Part shown: piece after piece, positions 36,469 to 49,042 of the stretch
How the letters are laid out: each line of letters begins with the position of its first letter
Position numbering within the stretch: position 1 is the stretch's first letter
NCBI GenBank assembly: GCA_037576215.1
Contig: JBANDB010000007.1
Span: 1,953,001-2,017,000 of the forward strand
Source: Armillaria gallica
Taxonomy: Eukaryota; Basidiomycota; Agaricomycetes; Agaricales; Physalacriaceae
DNA length: 64,000 bases
Direction: 5' to 3'
The notes under the pieces: generated by a model
The model's database searches: none
What the model saw: only the letters and a program-made list of their open reading frames with translations
What the model was told of the DNA's origin: nothing
Program-made: the position numbers and the translations under genes

Positions 36469-39201
36469 TTGGATTCATCCTTCACCTCAGCTTACGAGCA
36501 GGAGTTAAGGGCTATCCTTGAATCACCACTATCATCCTTATCACCTTCACCCGTAGCCAGTCCGCTACTGGAACCATCAACCCGCCCGAGGTCTAACTCA
36601 GACCTGCAGGCATACGCATCGGATCCGCCCGATCCAGATTTATTTCGAACCTGGTCGGACGAGCAAGAAGATCCAAGTCCACCACCCTCACCAACACTTT
36701 TCCCTATCGACAAGACCTTTCATTGGGCAAGAAACAGACGAATTCATTTTCATTTCAACATGGCAGGTCAACAACAAGCACCAGTGCAGAACTAGCAATT
36801 ACCTATCAGAGGATCTGGAAAAGTGCCTAGCTGGGGCTGGAAAGGACCTGAAGACTCGATAACCCTACCCATCTTCTTTGACAAAGTAAAGCGGACGTGC
36901 AAGAGCATAGGACAACAGACGGATTGGGAATACATACAAGCTGCTATCCTATATGCAGACCCAACAGCTGCTGATCTGTGGTGAAGGCTATCACAAGCCA
37001 ACTCAGCCAACCAAGCAGCAGCAACATGGGATGCGTTCAAGGAGGAATGTTATGGTTTCTACCTGAAATCCAACGAGACCTGCCGATACATGCCCGCTCA
37101 TCTAGAAGAAGCAGCTAGGATCCTTAGAGCCTCTCCGATCTCAACACTGGATGAGTTCAGCCGCTTCAACAGATACATCCAAAATATCAGATTAGATGTC
37201 ACAGCAGGTACAAGTCCGCTCATGTTGAAACACGAGTACACATGGATGTACATCTCCGCCATTCATCCCATGCTACGAATGATGATAGACCAATGGCTAG
37301 CTGTTCTCTTCCTGAACCAGAACCCAGTGGAACCCTTCCCTGTGGAAGAGGTCAGGAAGGTGGCCAAGTACGCACTGGAAAGCTATAGGTCTCCATATGT
37401 GAACCCAGCACCAGCATTCTCGCCATACGCAGGTGTTGAGCAGCAAGCTCCAGCACCCGCTCTGTAATATGCTCAGCTGCCAGGAGTAGCTCTGCTTCTG
37501 CCATACGGGCAGCAACAGATGATGATGCCAGGAGGAAGCATATCGGACATGATAGACCAACTATCCAAGGTGACCACAGCGGGTCCGCCTCTCGCGTACT
37601 ACAACCCTTATGGGTTCCCTTCGTACTCTCCTCAGCCACAAGCAGTGGCTCCGCAAGCTGTTCAGCAGCAGACAACCATCCAACCAGCAGAGGCCACCAT
37701 GAAAATGGAATCTTCAATGGAAGAGTGGCTCCTGGCTGCGATTCAGAAGCTGGTTGATAAGAGTGGAGCCAACAAGAGGTGTGGATACGATGGTTGTGAG
37801 ATTGGATACAAGGAATGCATAGCCAAGAAAGCAGACATGGACAAAGGTCTCATCAAGTTCGACCATATCAAGTGGAAGCTGGTAATGCCAGATGGGTCCG
37901 AGCTACCCAAGGGATCTGGATACCTCAGACCATGAGTAGAGAAGTGGCATGAAGAGCATAAAGGCATGTCCGCTTCAATCAATATGATAGCTACCCAACA
38001 TGAGTATGGTATACCAGCAGGTGTCATGTATCTGCAGGGCTTTGGCCCCAGGACAGGCAATACCAGCACTTTCGCCACGGTTACACCATCGCAGCTCACG
38101 AGCTTGTATGAGAAGCACGCCGAGGTGCAAGCCACCCAGCTGATGGCGTGTTCGGAAGAACAGCCAGACAAAGAAAAGGAAGAAGAGGACCCAACCATCA
38201 AGGTCCTCAAGCAGATCCTCCAGGAACGGGTCAAAGCCAAGAAGGACAGTAGACCACCAGACAAAAGGCCAGGGAAACCTTTCAAAAAAGTGGAGGTAGT
38301 AATACCATCCACTGGGGCCAGCCAGCCATCCACCACAGTGCCCGCCTCAACTGAACCACCTGTCAAGGAACCTGCTCCAGCACCAGATGCAGCTGCTAAA
38401 GCAGAAACACAATCCGCTGATGCAAAGAAGGATCATCAGTGACAGTACAAGCATACCACTCCTATCATCAAATCCAGGACCACAGAAGATCTCTACAACC
38501 ATGTGCTAGATTCCAAGGTCGAAGTCTCCATCAAGGAATTATGTGGAGAGAGCCCAGGAATCCGCAACAAGCTTAAAGAAGCTTTGACCAACCAAAAGGT
38601 ACCTGTAGAAGGCGGAAAATCAGGAGCAGCCACTGTCGGACATGACCAGCTGCTCATCATGCATCTCTAAACTGGATGCCATGCACATATAGTGGTAGCA
38701 GATGAAGCAGGAGGCTTAAGGGCTTTAACTCCGGTTATTGATGGTCTACACAAAGTAGAGTCAGTACTGGATGAAGGCTCACAAGTTGTAGCAATGTCCA
38801 CTGCTGTATGGCGCCAATGCAGAATGCCTCTGGATCCATCCATCAAGATAGCACTCACAAGCACAAACGGAGAGACTGGATGGTCCCTTGGCCTTTGCAG
38901 GAACATACCCTTCAACTTCAAAGGGTTAGAAGTGCTTCTTCAAGTACATGTGGTAGAACACACCACATACGATGTCTTACTAGGACAACTATTCTCTATG
39001 CTCTGCAAAACCAAGATAGACAACCGAGCTAACGGAGAACAAATCCTCACCATTTGGGACCCTAACACTGGGATGGAAACAGTAATTCCTACCCATGAAA
39101 GAGGCAAGCTGCTCTTCTCTTGGCCACACAGACACACCAGCTCAGACCCACATATTCATGAGCCACGTCTGCCCTATGACCCACACACAAATTTTCCTTA
39201 A
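36469..39201 (+). pseudogene. Gag-protease of gypsy element 2
   Basis: One frame, broken by six stops (36793, 36981, 37465, 37933, 38440, 38668), aligns over its length with the gag-pro of element 3 (46474-49042). It has a capsid-like helical region (about 36830-37400), a cysteine block CGYDGCEIGYKEC (about 37780), a basic/proline-rich stretch and a retropepsin-like end (VLDEGSQVVAMS, YDVLLGQLF). The usual D-S/T-G of the protease reads D-E-G in both elements. Stops at 36981, 37933 and 38440 are TGA where arginine is expected. The final codons ACA AAT TTT CCT TAA carry the frameshift heptamer. Confidence 0.8.
39189..39195 (+). promoter_or_regulatory. Candidate -1 ribosomal frameshift heptamer, element 2
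   Basis: A AAT TTT (X XXY YYZ form) two codons before the gag-pro stop TAA (39199-39201). A -1 slip enters the pol frame, open from this point. The same heptamer lies at the same place in element 3 (49030-49036). Confidence 0.6.
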
Positions 39202-42200
39202 GCGAGGACCTATTTTCCGCTCAAGGTGAATTGGGACTCTCAATATCAGTCGAAAAACTACCATCGGATTTCTCTTTATGGACACACTCACTCACACCCA
39301 CTGTGGATGGCTCAACCGCACATATAGATGTAACATCTATACCTAGATATGCCATTTCCGTCAATGCTATAACAGAAAACCAGGTCAAGCATACGGATGG
39401 CCTGGATCTATCCCAGCCTTACATTAGAAATGCTAGGGAAATAGCAAACAACCAATATGACACTCCTCTATGCACTCTCTCTTCTTTCGCATCTGCCCCT
39501 GTGGATTTCTCTCAACCCGCAAGTGGACCTAATGATTCATCAATTCCTACTTCAATTCCATCTTTCTCGATCCTACAGTATGTCGACCAGCCTCATGAAC
39601 TTTTATTCATGGAACTGTTCGACGTGGACAGCATACACAGCAGACCAGCTTACTTCCAACCAACTGGCATCTTTGAGGTCACACACCCCAAGCCCAAGAA
39701 AAAGAAGTATAAAAAGGTCGACCAGCATGTCAAGCCTGTACCCATGACACTACCTGAAGAGTTCCGGATTATCCAAGAGATTACTGGCAACCCACTAGCG
39801 GATATACCTATTCTTTCAACTCATCCGCCAGATTTCTATCTGACTGGATGCTATACTCAAGAAAACCACGACATTATAAAAGAAAATCACCCTGGGGATT
39901 TCCTATGGCCAGACGAGCGGAAGCTCATGCATCACTTCATGATGCTGCAAGAGAGCAGATTCGCTTGGGATGAATTGCAGAAGGGGAAATTCAGAGAAGA
40001 TTTCTTTCCCCCAGTCACCATCCCTGTCATAGAGCATATTCCTTGGGTACACAAAAATATTCCTATTCCTCCAGGCCTATACCATGAAGTTATAGAAATT
40101 GTCAAAGACAAGATAGCTTCTGGAATATATGAGCCTTCTAGTTCTTCTTATCATTCCAAATGGTTCACAGTCTTCAAGAAAGACAGACGTTCGCTTCAGA
40201 TCGTACACGAATTACAGCTGCTCAACGCTGTTACCATCCACAACTCAGGGGTACCTCCGCTCATAGAACAGCTAGCGGAGACCTTTGGCACGTGTGCTTG
40301 TTACAGCGTATTCAACCTCTTTGTAGCCTTTGACCAGAGGTTACTCTCAGTAAAGAGTAGAGACCTCACGACCTTCCAAACACCTCTAGGCACCTTCTGC
40401 CTCAGCATGCTACCGATGGGTTGGACTAACTCAATGCAAGTCCTACAAGGCGACATAACCTACATGCTCCAAGACGAAATACCAGATGTAACTATTCTGT
40501 TCGTCGATGACACGGGTGTGAAGGGACCCATCACCTGCTATGAGACAGCGGACAGCGGATATGAGACGATACCCGAAAATTTGGGAATCCACCGCTTCGT
40601 ATGGGAACATTTCCAGAATCTCAATTGGGTAGTGCAGTGGATGAAGTACGCTGGTTGTAATCGGTCAGGAAAGAAGGCATACCTCTGTGCGCCAGAAGCA
40701 ATTATCATTGGACACAAGTGCACATATGAAGGCCGAATACCTGAAGATGGAAAAGTCGACAAGATCAAGAATTGGGGACCATGTCTAGACCTTACAGACG
40801 TCCGCTCATTCTTAGGAACCACTGGAATCCTACGGATATATGTCCACAACTACAGCCTGCTGGTGAGGCCTCTAGTAAATCTCACATGCAAAGGTGTTGA
40901 GTTTTTCTGGGGACCGGATCAAGAAGCCACTCAAGAAGCACTGAAGCAAGAAATCATCAACTCACCCGCTCTCCGCCTGATCGACTATAAGTCGGACGCA
41001 CCCGTTGATGAACCTATTGACTCCTGCGGGCAGAAAACACAAGACCTGCAATGGCAAGTGTAACCAAGCACAGAATCTGAAGGCAGGTTCTAGCGAGTCT
41101 AGTCTTGCACCTCCATGCGATGACTGTAGCTTCCTGGTGGTGTAGCGAAGTATCACTATGCTTTGTTATGATTCTCTGAAGACTGTTCAGAGGCTCAAAG
41201 TATGTACACAAACTTTCCTGAAAGGGAAAAGATGCGTAAATGTGGATGTATGCTGAGTGGGGGCGACCTAGATGTGGTGCAAACTATGTGGTGTCGAAAT
41301 CCTAGCTGCGGATTCAGTTGGGGAACTCTATGAGAGTTAAGAGGTGCTGGTGCTCCAGGTGTGAGCGAAGTTTTGTCCAAGATGAAATATGTGCAAGCAA
41401 GATATAGCTCTAAATGATTCTAATATCAAGCAAGTCAGTATCAATCTTGAGTCAAATCACAAGGGCAACTGTAGCAAACTTTCTCTTCTATGAGAAAGGT
41501 AGCTAAGGCCTCAAGGTGTCTAACTCTATAAGAGTTAAGTGGTGTTGTTTCCTAAGTTTGGAAATGGTAGTACTAGGTTGTTAGTGGCTAAAAGCTTCAA
41601 TCCTTGCTGCGGATTGCTGTTTAAAGCACACAGGTATGCAAGCAAACTTAAAATGTTGAGGATGCTTCGCAAGGGTAACCAGTAAAGGTTTCCTAGTGAA
41701 GTTTTTGGAGCAGAGGTAAGCATGTGAAGTTATAGCTAACTTTTATTAGCAAAGGGAAAGTTTGCTAATTGTTATTTCTCTAATGAACAGTAGAGAAGCA
41801 ATAACTTCGGGTGTGTGTATCGGATCTAGGAGGTGTGTAAGGTAGTGTACTTGTGGGCAAGTAACTCCCTTGGGGTCTGTCTCCTTTTTTCCTCTTCGTA
41901 CTTTTAGTTAGCTACTTTTATACTACTTTGTATGTAAGCTACATTTGTCCTTGCCCTGTTAATTTGCAACACAAGCAAACTATTTACTGTGCAATAGAGT
42001 ATTCTTGTCCTTTCCTTACTAATGCTGAGTTGAGATCTGTCAGCAGCTGTGCAACTTTAAGAACTACGCAACTGTGCATGGCTGTGCATAACTGTGCATG
42101 TAGCTTCAGTTACTGTGCAATGCTGCTGCAATGCGAACTTTCTGTGTATTTACTAAGCCATGGACTGCACAAAGTAAACAGCCTTAGTAAGGCTTGGACT

Positions 42201-44431
42201 GCTGCTGACTGTAACGAATTATTAAGTTCGCTAACTTGTCATTAGAGTTGCGTAACAGGATTCAAGTCCTTTACAGCTATTCCAAGTAATCTGGAAAGTC
42301 TGGGATGAGGATTCAGAATGATTTTGGAGTGGTTTTAATAGGATTCATAATCAAAGAGCCTGACAATCATGGGTGAGCATTGATATGGAGGTTCAGAAGG
42401 GGTGGAATATCACTAGATCATTATAGATCCACGAATTTATGAGCGTACAGAGCCTGGAGGCTCATCACCGTCATCCTAGCGGTCGACACAAGCATGCAAG
42501 CTGTCAGATATGCCATTTTTCAAGAGGATCCTGCTAATCTGAAATGAAGATACCCTTCCCGCTTTGGTTCTATTCCACTCAACTCTGTCGAATCAAAGTA
42601 TAGCCAGCCAAAGCTCAAACTCTATGGCCTATATATGGCGTTAAAAGAGGCTGCTATCTGGATCATTGGAGTCAAGAACTTTGTGATGGAGGTAGATGCT
42701 ACCACCATTAAGGGAATGATCAATAATCCTGACATGAACTCAAGTGCAGTAATCAACCGATGGGTAGCAGGGATTCTTCTGTTTGATTTCAAACTGGTGC
42801 ACATTCTAGGAGTCAAACACGGTGTGGATGGATTATCAAGAAGGCATCCACAGCCAGGTGACAAACCCACTCAAGGAGACGATCCTGACTGGGTCGACAA
42901 GATGTATGGTTTCATGCACATCATCAACCTGCTCATAGAAGAGCGAGCGTCCAGACACAAAATCCTCTCTCCAATGCGGATCTTGGAAAACCACCAGATC
43001 CACCTGCAAGCAGCGGATCCCATCCCGACGGATGCGGATGTGGAGATTCCCCGGAGTGCTAAAGCTAAATCTAACGATGTGAGGGTGCTGCTAGTGTGAG
43101 ACTACCTTTCGAATTTCCATATTCCCACCTCAATGACTGAAGACCAGAAAAGAACTTTTATTAACTATGCTTCAGGTTTCTTTCTTTTAGATGACAACCT
43201 CTGGAAACGCGACAGCAGGGGAGAACACAAGCTGGTTGTGCCAGCGGATAGACGATACAGGCTGCTGCAGATCGCACACGATGAGCTCGGACACAAAGGC
43301 GTCTACTCGGTTAGAACCCACCTCCTGAAAAGATACTGGTGGCCTCAGCTGCTTGACAATGTCAAATGGTTCGTGAAGACATGCCATATGTGTCAAATCT
43401 GCCAGACAGACAAGTGGCATATTCCACCTGTTGTTGTATATTCTGCTCCGTTATTTTCCAAAGTCTATATCGACACTTTCCACCTTCCAAAATCCAATGG
43501 ATTCAAGTACATTGTACATGCCCGCTGCTCCATGAGCGCATACCCAGAGTTCAAAATGCTGAGGCATGAGAACACAGAGGGCATCGTGTGCTTCATATTC
43601 GAGCATATCATCTGCCATTGGGGTAGCCTCCAAGAAATTGTAACGGATAATGGACCCACCTTCCTAGCTGCCCTGGAAATACTGGCTGCTCAATACAACA
43701 TCCACCATATCACCATATCCACCTATAACTCGCAAGCACAAGGGGTTATTGAGCAGAGACACCATGGGTTTAGAGAATCTCTCTTCAAAGCTTGCAGAGG
43801 GGTAGAAAACAAGTGGAGTCAAGTGGTGCATGCTGTTATCTGGGTGGAAATGGTCACTCCGCTGCGAACAATCGGGAAAAGCCCTTACGAGGTTGCAACA
43901 GGCATAGAACCAATCCTACTATTGGATATAGCGGAAGCTTCTTACCTGGTTGAACCACCAACGACAGCAATCTCCACATCAGATCTCATAGCAAGATGAG
44001 CAGTTACATTGCAAAAGCGACCTGCTGACCTGGAGCGGATCCGCACAAAAGTATATGACTTGAGAGTCAAGACCATTCAACGATGGGAAAAGGAACATGC
44101 AAAAAGGATTATCGACTGGAATTTCCAGCCTGGCGCGTTGGTCCTCATATGGAATACAAGGGTGGAATACAAGCTCAGCCACAAATTCAAGCCAAGATAT
44201 CTAGGCCCGCTGGTGTACATCTCAAAGAACAGAGGTGGTGCCCTCATCCTATGCAATCTAGATGGCACGATGCTGGCAGATCCGATAGCCGCTTTCCACT
44301 GCATTCCTTACTACCCTCAAGACTCAATTCCTATACCAGATTTAGCGGATTTCATAGACCAGCCGCTTGTGCAAGTCAAAGCCTTGGAGAAGATGACTGA
44401 CTCTTATGATGAAGGTGTAGAAGATGGCTAA
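39195..44431 (+). pseudogene. Pol of gypsy element 2 (RT, RNase H, integrase), interrupted
   Basis: The first block (39195-41005) has an N-terminal linker, then reverse transcriptase: IPPGLYHEVIEIVKDKIASG, YHSKWFTVFKK, YSVFNLFVAFDQR, LPMGWTNSMQVLQGD and ILFVDD. The first catalytic Asp expected in 'FDLF' is Asn (codon 40314-40316); the VDD pair is intact. A 1462-bp element interrupts at 41006. Beyond it come RNase H (ILAVDTSMQAV, YSQPKLKLYGLY, ADG-like HGVDGLSRR) and integrase (HDELGHKGVYSVRTHLLKRY, CHMCQICQ, catalytic IDTFH, TDNGPTF and GVIEQRH), ending at 44431. TGA stops at about 42544, 43097 and 43997 again replace arginine. Non-functional, but recognisable along its whole length. Confidence 0.85.
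41006..42467 (+). repeat. LTR-like element, copy 3 (1462 bp), inserted in pol
   Basis: Starts TGATGAACCTATTGACTCCTG and ends GTACAGAGCCTGGAGGCTCATCA, with the same last 23 bases as copy 2. A perfect 4-bp target-site duplication CCGT flanks it (41002-41005 and 42468-42471 overlap region). RNase H codons (DAPV / ILAVD) rejoin when it is removed. No open reading frame of note. Confidence 0.8.
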
Positions 44432-44717
44432 GTACATTTCCTTGTTACTCAACAGACACTATTTTACCTACACTTCCAATTTTCTTGAAATTTTTATCAG
44501 TTACTTTCAACGTGCATTCATGATACCTATGCCTGTGAGCAGACGTACAAAAATCCGCTTGCCAAGCCGTTTTCTTTACTTTACCTTTTTCTCTAAAACC
44601 CTCTACAAATCGCGACATGTATTCAACGTGTACTGCCTGTGATGACTTACTGAGGCAATATCATTTCTTCACTGTTCTATGTTTCTGCCGGGAGTCAGAA
44701 AATTTTGCTGGGAGGAG

Positions 44718-45516
44718 TGTTCGCTCCGCTAGCTTGCAACTTTCTTATCCTGATCCTCTCTCTAAATTACTTCATTATCACTTCAATTCTAAACCCTCAG
44801 CTAACTTTAGGTCTTACAAAGGCAACAATCAAGACTCTTCATTTTATATGTACAAACATTCAAGGTTCCTCTATTCTATGGAGGTACTGCCTATCTATCA
44901 AAAAATCAACCTCTTCTTCTTTCAATGCTACACCATTATCTGTATCAAAAATTCTCAAAGTCCCAAGAGTGCTATGCCCACCAAGATCATCCGCCCAGCT
45001 TGGATTTCTGCTGCGCTGTTGAAGGAGGATGGCTAGGAGCACCCGCTGCGAATCCGATATGGCAGGATCATCAATCTGCCTGCCCAAGAAGTCTGGCCAC
45101 CTGAGGGGCATTCTCAGGCACCTCCGTTTCCCTGCCTGCTCCCCTCAGGCTGCTCATCATCAGGTGGGAGCATGCTGTCAGGATATCGCATCTGCAGCAA
45201 ATACTCCACCTCCTCAGCTCGTACTCGAGCATGCAGTGAGCCACCACCAGCTGATGGGTGAGGGCGAGAATCTGGTCCCAGGCTACCTCCCTGGGGTGGG
45301 TCATTCCACCAGTGCAGCGGTCTGCCAAGTTGAAGGTGAAATCAGTGACAGGGTCTAAGAGAGGTACTCAGCGCAGTTACCGGCTGAGAGACACAGACTT
45401 ACCATGACCGGGAGGTGGTCGCTCCTGCATCGGATGTGAGCTGAACATGCTATACTCCACAATTAGATCCGCTGCTGAAGGTGCGGTGTGCACATCCAGT
45501 ACAGGCTGTGCACCAA
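44718..45516. other. Unassigned stretch between gypsy elements 2 and 3
   Basis: No LTR match was found. On the minus strand about 45330-45110 reads partly like protein (RAEEVEYLLQMRYPDSMLPP) and may be the end of a broken host or transposon gene. No family recognised. Confidence 0.35.
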
Positions 45517-46131
45517 TGTGAGCTCTATCTCACATTTTGCTATGCTTTAAGACAGCATACAGGAAGAAGAGAACATCCTCTCCAGACTCCTATCCAAGAT
45601 CTCAGCATCAGATCACAATAAGAATCCAGATTCATGTAGCTAAAGTGTCTTATCATGATCTTTTGATCATCAAATATGGATCATTGTCCTCTCCTATTGT
45701 TCTATTGTTCTGTGATTCCATTGTTCTATCATCTGATCTCATTGTTCTGTACTCCCATTGTTCCTACCTATTGTTCCCCAAGTATGGAAACTCATTGTTC
45801 TCTAGTAGTATATAAGTAGCTGTAAGTTAGACAGAGGGAGGACTTTTTTCCCCCTATCTTTAGCCAGGTCTACCAATACATTTGCATTTACCCTCCAAGC
45901 ATAGCTGCTGCCTAGCACCACCTAGGGCTCTATCACCAGGAGAATTTATATACACTTCAGTATCTGGAAACCATTGCCTAACATCTTCCTAATCGTTAAA
46001 TCATAATTACTGTTTCATTCGTTTCAATTAATCCAGCACACATCTGTCAGAATCATTGAAGCCCTCCTTGCATTCGAAAGAACTTGCCAGGAAACATATC
46101 TTTGGTTTACACCTAGTTTCCCAGCCTTACA
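45517..46131 (+). repeat. 5' LTR of gypsy element 3
   Basis: TGTGAGCTC...AGCCTTACA, about 615 bp, with TATATAAG at about 45808. Its last 254 bp recur without visible difference at 61219-61472. Confidence 0.7.
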
Positions 46132-46473
46132 ACTGGAGCCCACCGCGAGGGAGGATATTTCACAATTTCTGACAGACACCTTCGTGCTACTGCAGATCGT
46201 ATTAGACGTCAGAACGAATTACAAGCTGAATTGGACAATCTATGAAGAATTGTAGCAGCTGCTATCCAACATCATCCACCTACTCCTGATCAGGAAGCAG
46301 ATCAATCATTCTTTTCTATTGTCCCAGAGGAAGAGTCCCATCACGCTCACATTAACACATCTCTCTCTGATCCATTTGGAAACTCTCCATTATCACCCCT
46401 TACTCCATCTGCATCTTCGTCTCCAATTGTCTCTTCTCCAAGAGATAATTTCTCTCAACAATCCAGTTCACAA

Positions 46474-49042
46474 TTGCCTTTACAGCCACAGCATCTCTTT
46501 ACATCAAATCAATCACATTCCAATATGACAGCTCCACCACCACAACAACTTCCGCTTCGTGGGTCAAATAAAGCTCCACATTGGACATGGAAGGGACCAG
46601 AAGACAACTTCACATTGTCTGTCTTCTTTGATGAAGTGGAGAGGATCTGCAGATCCATTGGAAAGGCTAATGACAAAGATTTCATTGATGCTGCAATCTT
46701 ATACACGGATCCAAGTGCTAGAGAATTGTGGGGAAGACTGCCAGGAGCTAGAGCAGCAACTCCAGATTGGACTGTCTTTAAGACACAGTGTTACTCATAC
46801 TATCCAAAAGCAAATAAGACAGATCGCTACACCTCTGCACATTTGCGGCAAGTAGTGGAGTGCCTTCAAAAGATACCCATTCAAACTCTAGATGACTTTG
46901 GCCGATATGATCGACATATCATGACTATTGGCCTTGATCTACTACAGAGAACTACACCACTTATTTCCAAGGCAGATCTCAACTATTTTTATAGCAAGGG
47001 AATTCATCCAGCACTTCAGATGCATATCATTCAGCGGTTGTCTCTTATGCATCCAAACCAGCAGCCTGGTGAACCATTTGACTATGAGCTTGTCCAGGCA
47101 GCAGCCAAGTACATTCTGGAGAGTCAACTCTCACCCTATGGAAATTTTCCAATGATGTACCCACCACAAATGTATCAATATGAATCACCACAAATGGGTA
47201 TTCCTGCTTCATATCCCACATGGCAGATGCCTGCACCAGCTATGCCACAACAAATATATACAGATCCCACTCCTCAGGTGCATCATGCTCCTCCACAACC
47301 TAAACTATCAATGGGGGAAGTGATACAGGCACTCCACGACATGAACTCTGGAGCATATGTGAATCCATACCAGACTCATAGCAGATATCCAATGTTTCCA
47401 ACACAACCTCCAGCACCTCCCCAACCATCTGTAGCACCCCAGCTTTCAGCTCCTATCCCAGAAGTAGCTTCACCAGCAGCTCCTCCTATTGTTAAACAAG
47501 AAGTGACAATGGGAGACCTGTTAATGGCTATTAATCGTCTTGTTGAGGGAGGTGTAGCTGGGGGAGCAAATGCAAATCGCAAATGTGCATATGATGCTTG
47601 TGATAAAAAATGGAGAGATTGCGATAATCGCAGAGCAGATCAAGACAAAGGATTGATCAAATATGACAGTAACACCAAGAGGACAGTCATGCCAGATGGG
47701 ACAGAAATCCCAAGAGGAGCAGGAATCATGCGCAATCGTGTATTCAAATGGCATGCAGACAAGAATGCTCCTGCACCAATGTCAGCCAATCTGCTCACTA
47801 TGAAAAAGCAAACACAAGGAACGTACCAAATACCTGAAATAAAATATCCATCATCCTTTCCATCTTTTGGAACTCCACAACCAGTCCACACAATCAGTCC
47901 ATCACAATTGGCTGGAAATTCAGTTCCTATGGGATCTGTAGCCCAAATGTTGGTTATAGCAGAGGAGGAAGTGGAATGCTCTGATGATGATGATGATGAG
48001 GTCACTACCATGCTGAATAGTGTTATTCAAAATCGCGATGAGGTGTCCCAAATTCTCAAAGGAGTTGTTCAAAATACCAGGAAAGCTCGAGCAAAGAAGA
48101 ATACAGAAGAAGCCTCTAAAGACCAGAAAGAGCCAGAAGAACAGGCATCTACTAAAGGCAAGAAGAAGACACCTATACCTACTGCAGGAGAAGCACAGAC
48201 ATCATCAACACCTGTTGCTGCAGCTGAACCCAAAGATAAAGCACCAGCTGCAGAAGCAATGGCTAAACCAAAAGACACACGCCAATACAAACATGCTGCA
48301 CCTATCATGGCTGAAGGTCTAACAGAGGACTTAGTGAAAAGAGTCCTTAATACCGAGATCACAGTCACAATTGGTGAAATCTGTAGCGAATCTGCAGGAG
48401 TTTGGTCTCAAGTAAAAGATGTACTCACAAATCGCAAAGTACCTATTGGCTCTGCAGCCAAAGGAAGTGCAGCAGTAGCCATAGGGAAGGATGCTATGCT
48501 CATCATGACTCTTCAAGAAGGAAGACACATGCAGATCATGGTTGCAGACCAATCTGCAGGCTTACGTGCTTTGACACCTACTGTCGATGGAATATGAGAA
48601 GTGGAATCAATTCTAGATGAAGGATGCCAAGTGGTTGCCATGTCATATGATGTATGGCAGAAGCTTGGACTACCATTAGACCCTACAATCAAGATCTCAC
48701 TACAATCAGCCAATAATGAAAGTGACTGGTCAGAAGGGATCTGTCATAATGTTCCCTTTGATTTTGGTGGTCTGGAAGTTCTGCTCCAAGTGCATGTAGT
48801 CAAAAATGCTGCCTATGACATTCTATTGGGAAGACCTTTCAGCATTCTCACAGAATCCAAGATTGACAATCGTTTTAATGGAGATCAACTTGTCACTCTC
48901 ACTGATCCAAATACTGGAAAGACCAGTCACTCTTCCAACTCATGAAAGAGGAAACCCTCGTTTTAGCTGGCCAAATGGACATCTCAGCTCTCAACCTTAT
49001 ATTCATGAACCTCATCCTTCGCCGAATGCAAATTTTCCTTAA
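46474..49042 (+). pseudogene. Gag-protease of gypsy element 3
   Basis: Frame open from 46474 (more likely start ATG 46525, MTAPPPQQLP) to a TGA at 48595-48597, continuing to about 48918, where a small deletion shifts the frame; the tail THERG...NANFP then runs to the TAA at 49040-49042. Capsid-like helices (FTLSVFFDEVERICRSIG, YDRHIMTIGLDL), a cysteine block CAYDACDKKWRDC (about 47586), an acidic DDDDDE run, a lysine-rich linker, and a protease-like end with LDEGCQVVAMS and YDILLGRPF. It is better preserved than the element 2 copy (one stop and one frameshift against six stops). The TGA lies where element 2 has a sense codon (DGLHKVES). Confidence 0.82.
49030..49036 (+). promoter_or_regulatory. 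Candidate -1 ribosomal frameshift heptamer, element 3
   Basis: A AAT TTT at the same position relative to the gag-pro stop as in element 2. The -1 frame continues into pol (LFSDKGELGLSITVEKLP). Confidence 0.6.

Larger units (their letters stand above)
35664..44717 (+). mobile_element. Ty3/gypsy element 2, full gag-pol, many stops
   Basis: Plus-strand order: LTR-like region ending AGCCTTACA (36282), primer-binding-like TGGAGCCCACTGCGAGGG from 36285, gag and protease (36469-39201), pol in the -1 frame (from 39195), an insertion (41006-42467), the rest of pol to 44431, a 3' untranslated part, then a purine-rich CTGGGAGGAG before TGTTCGC (44718). A 3' LTR matching the 5' one was not found, so the element is probably 3' truncated. 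Confidence 0.8.

Noticed and set aside
44718..45516. 3' LTR of gypsy element 2
   Set aside because: A purine-rich tract precedes 44718, but the sequence does not match the 5' LTR region or end in CTTACA, so an LTR call is not supported.
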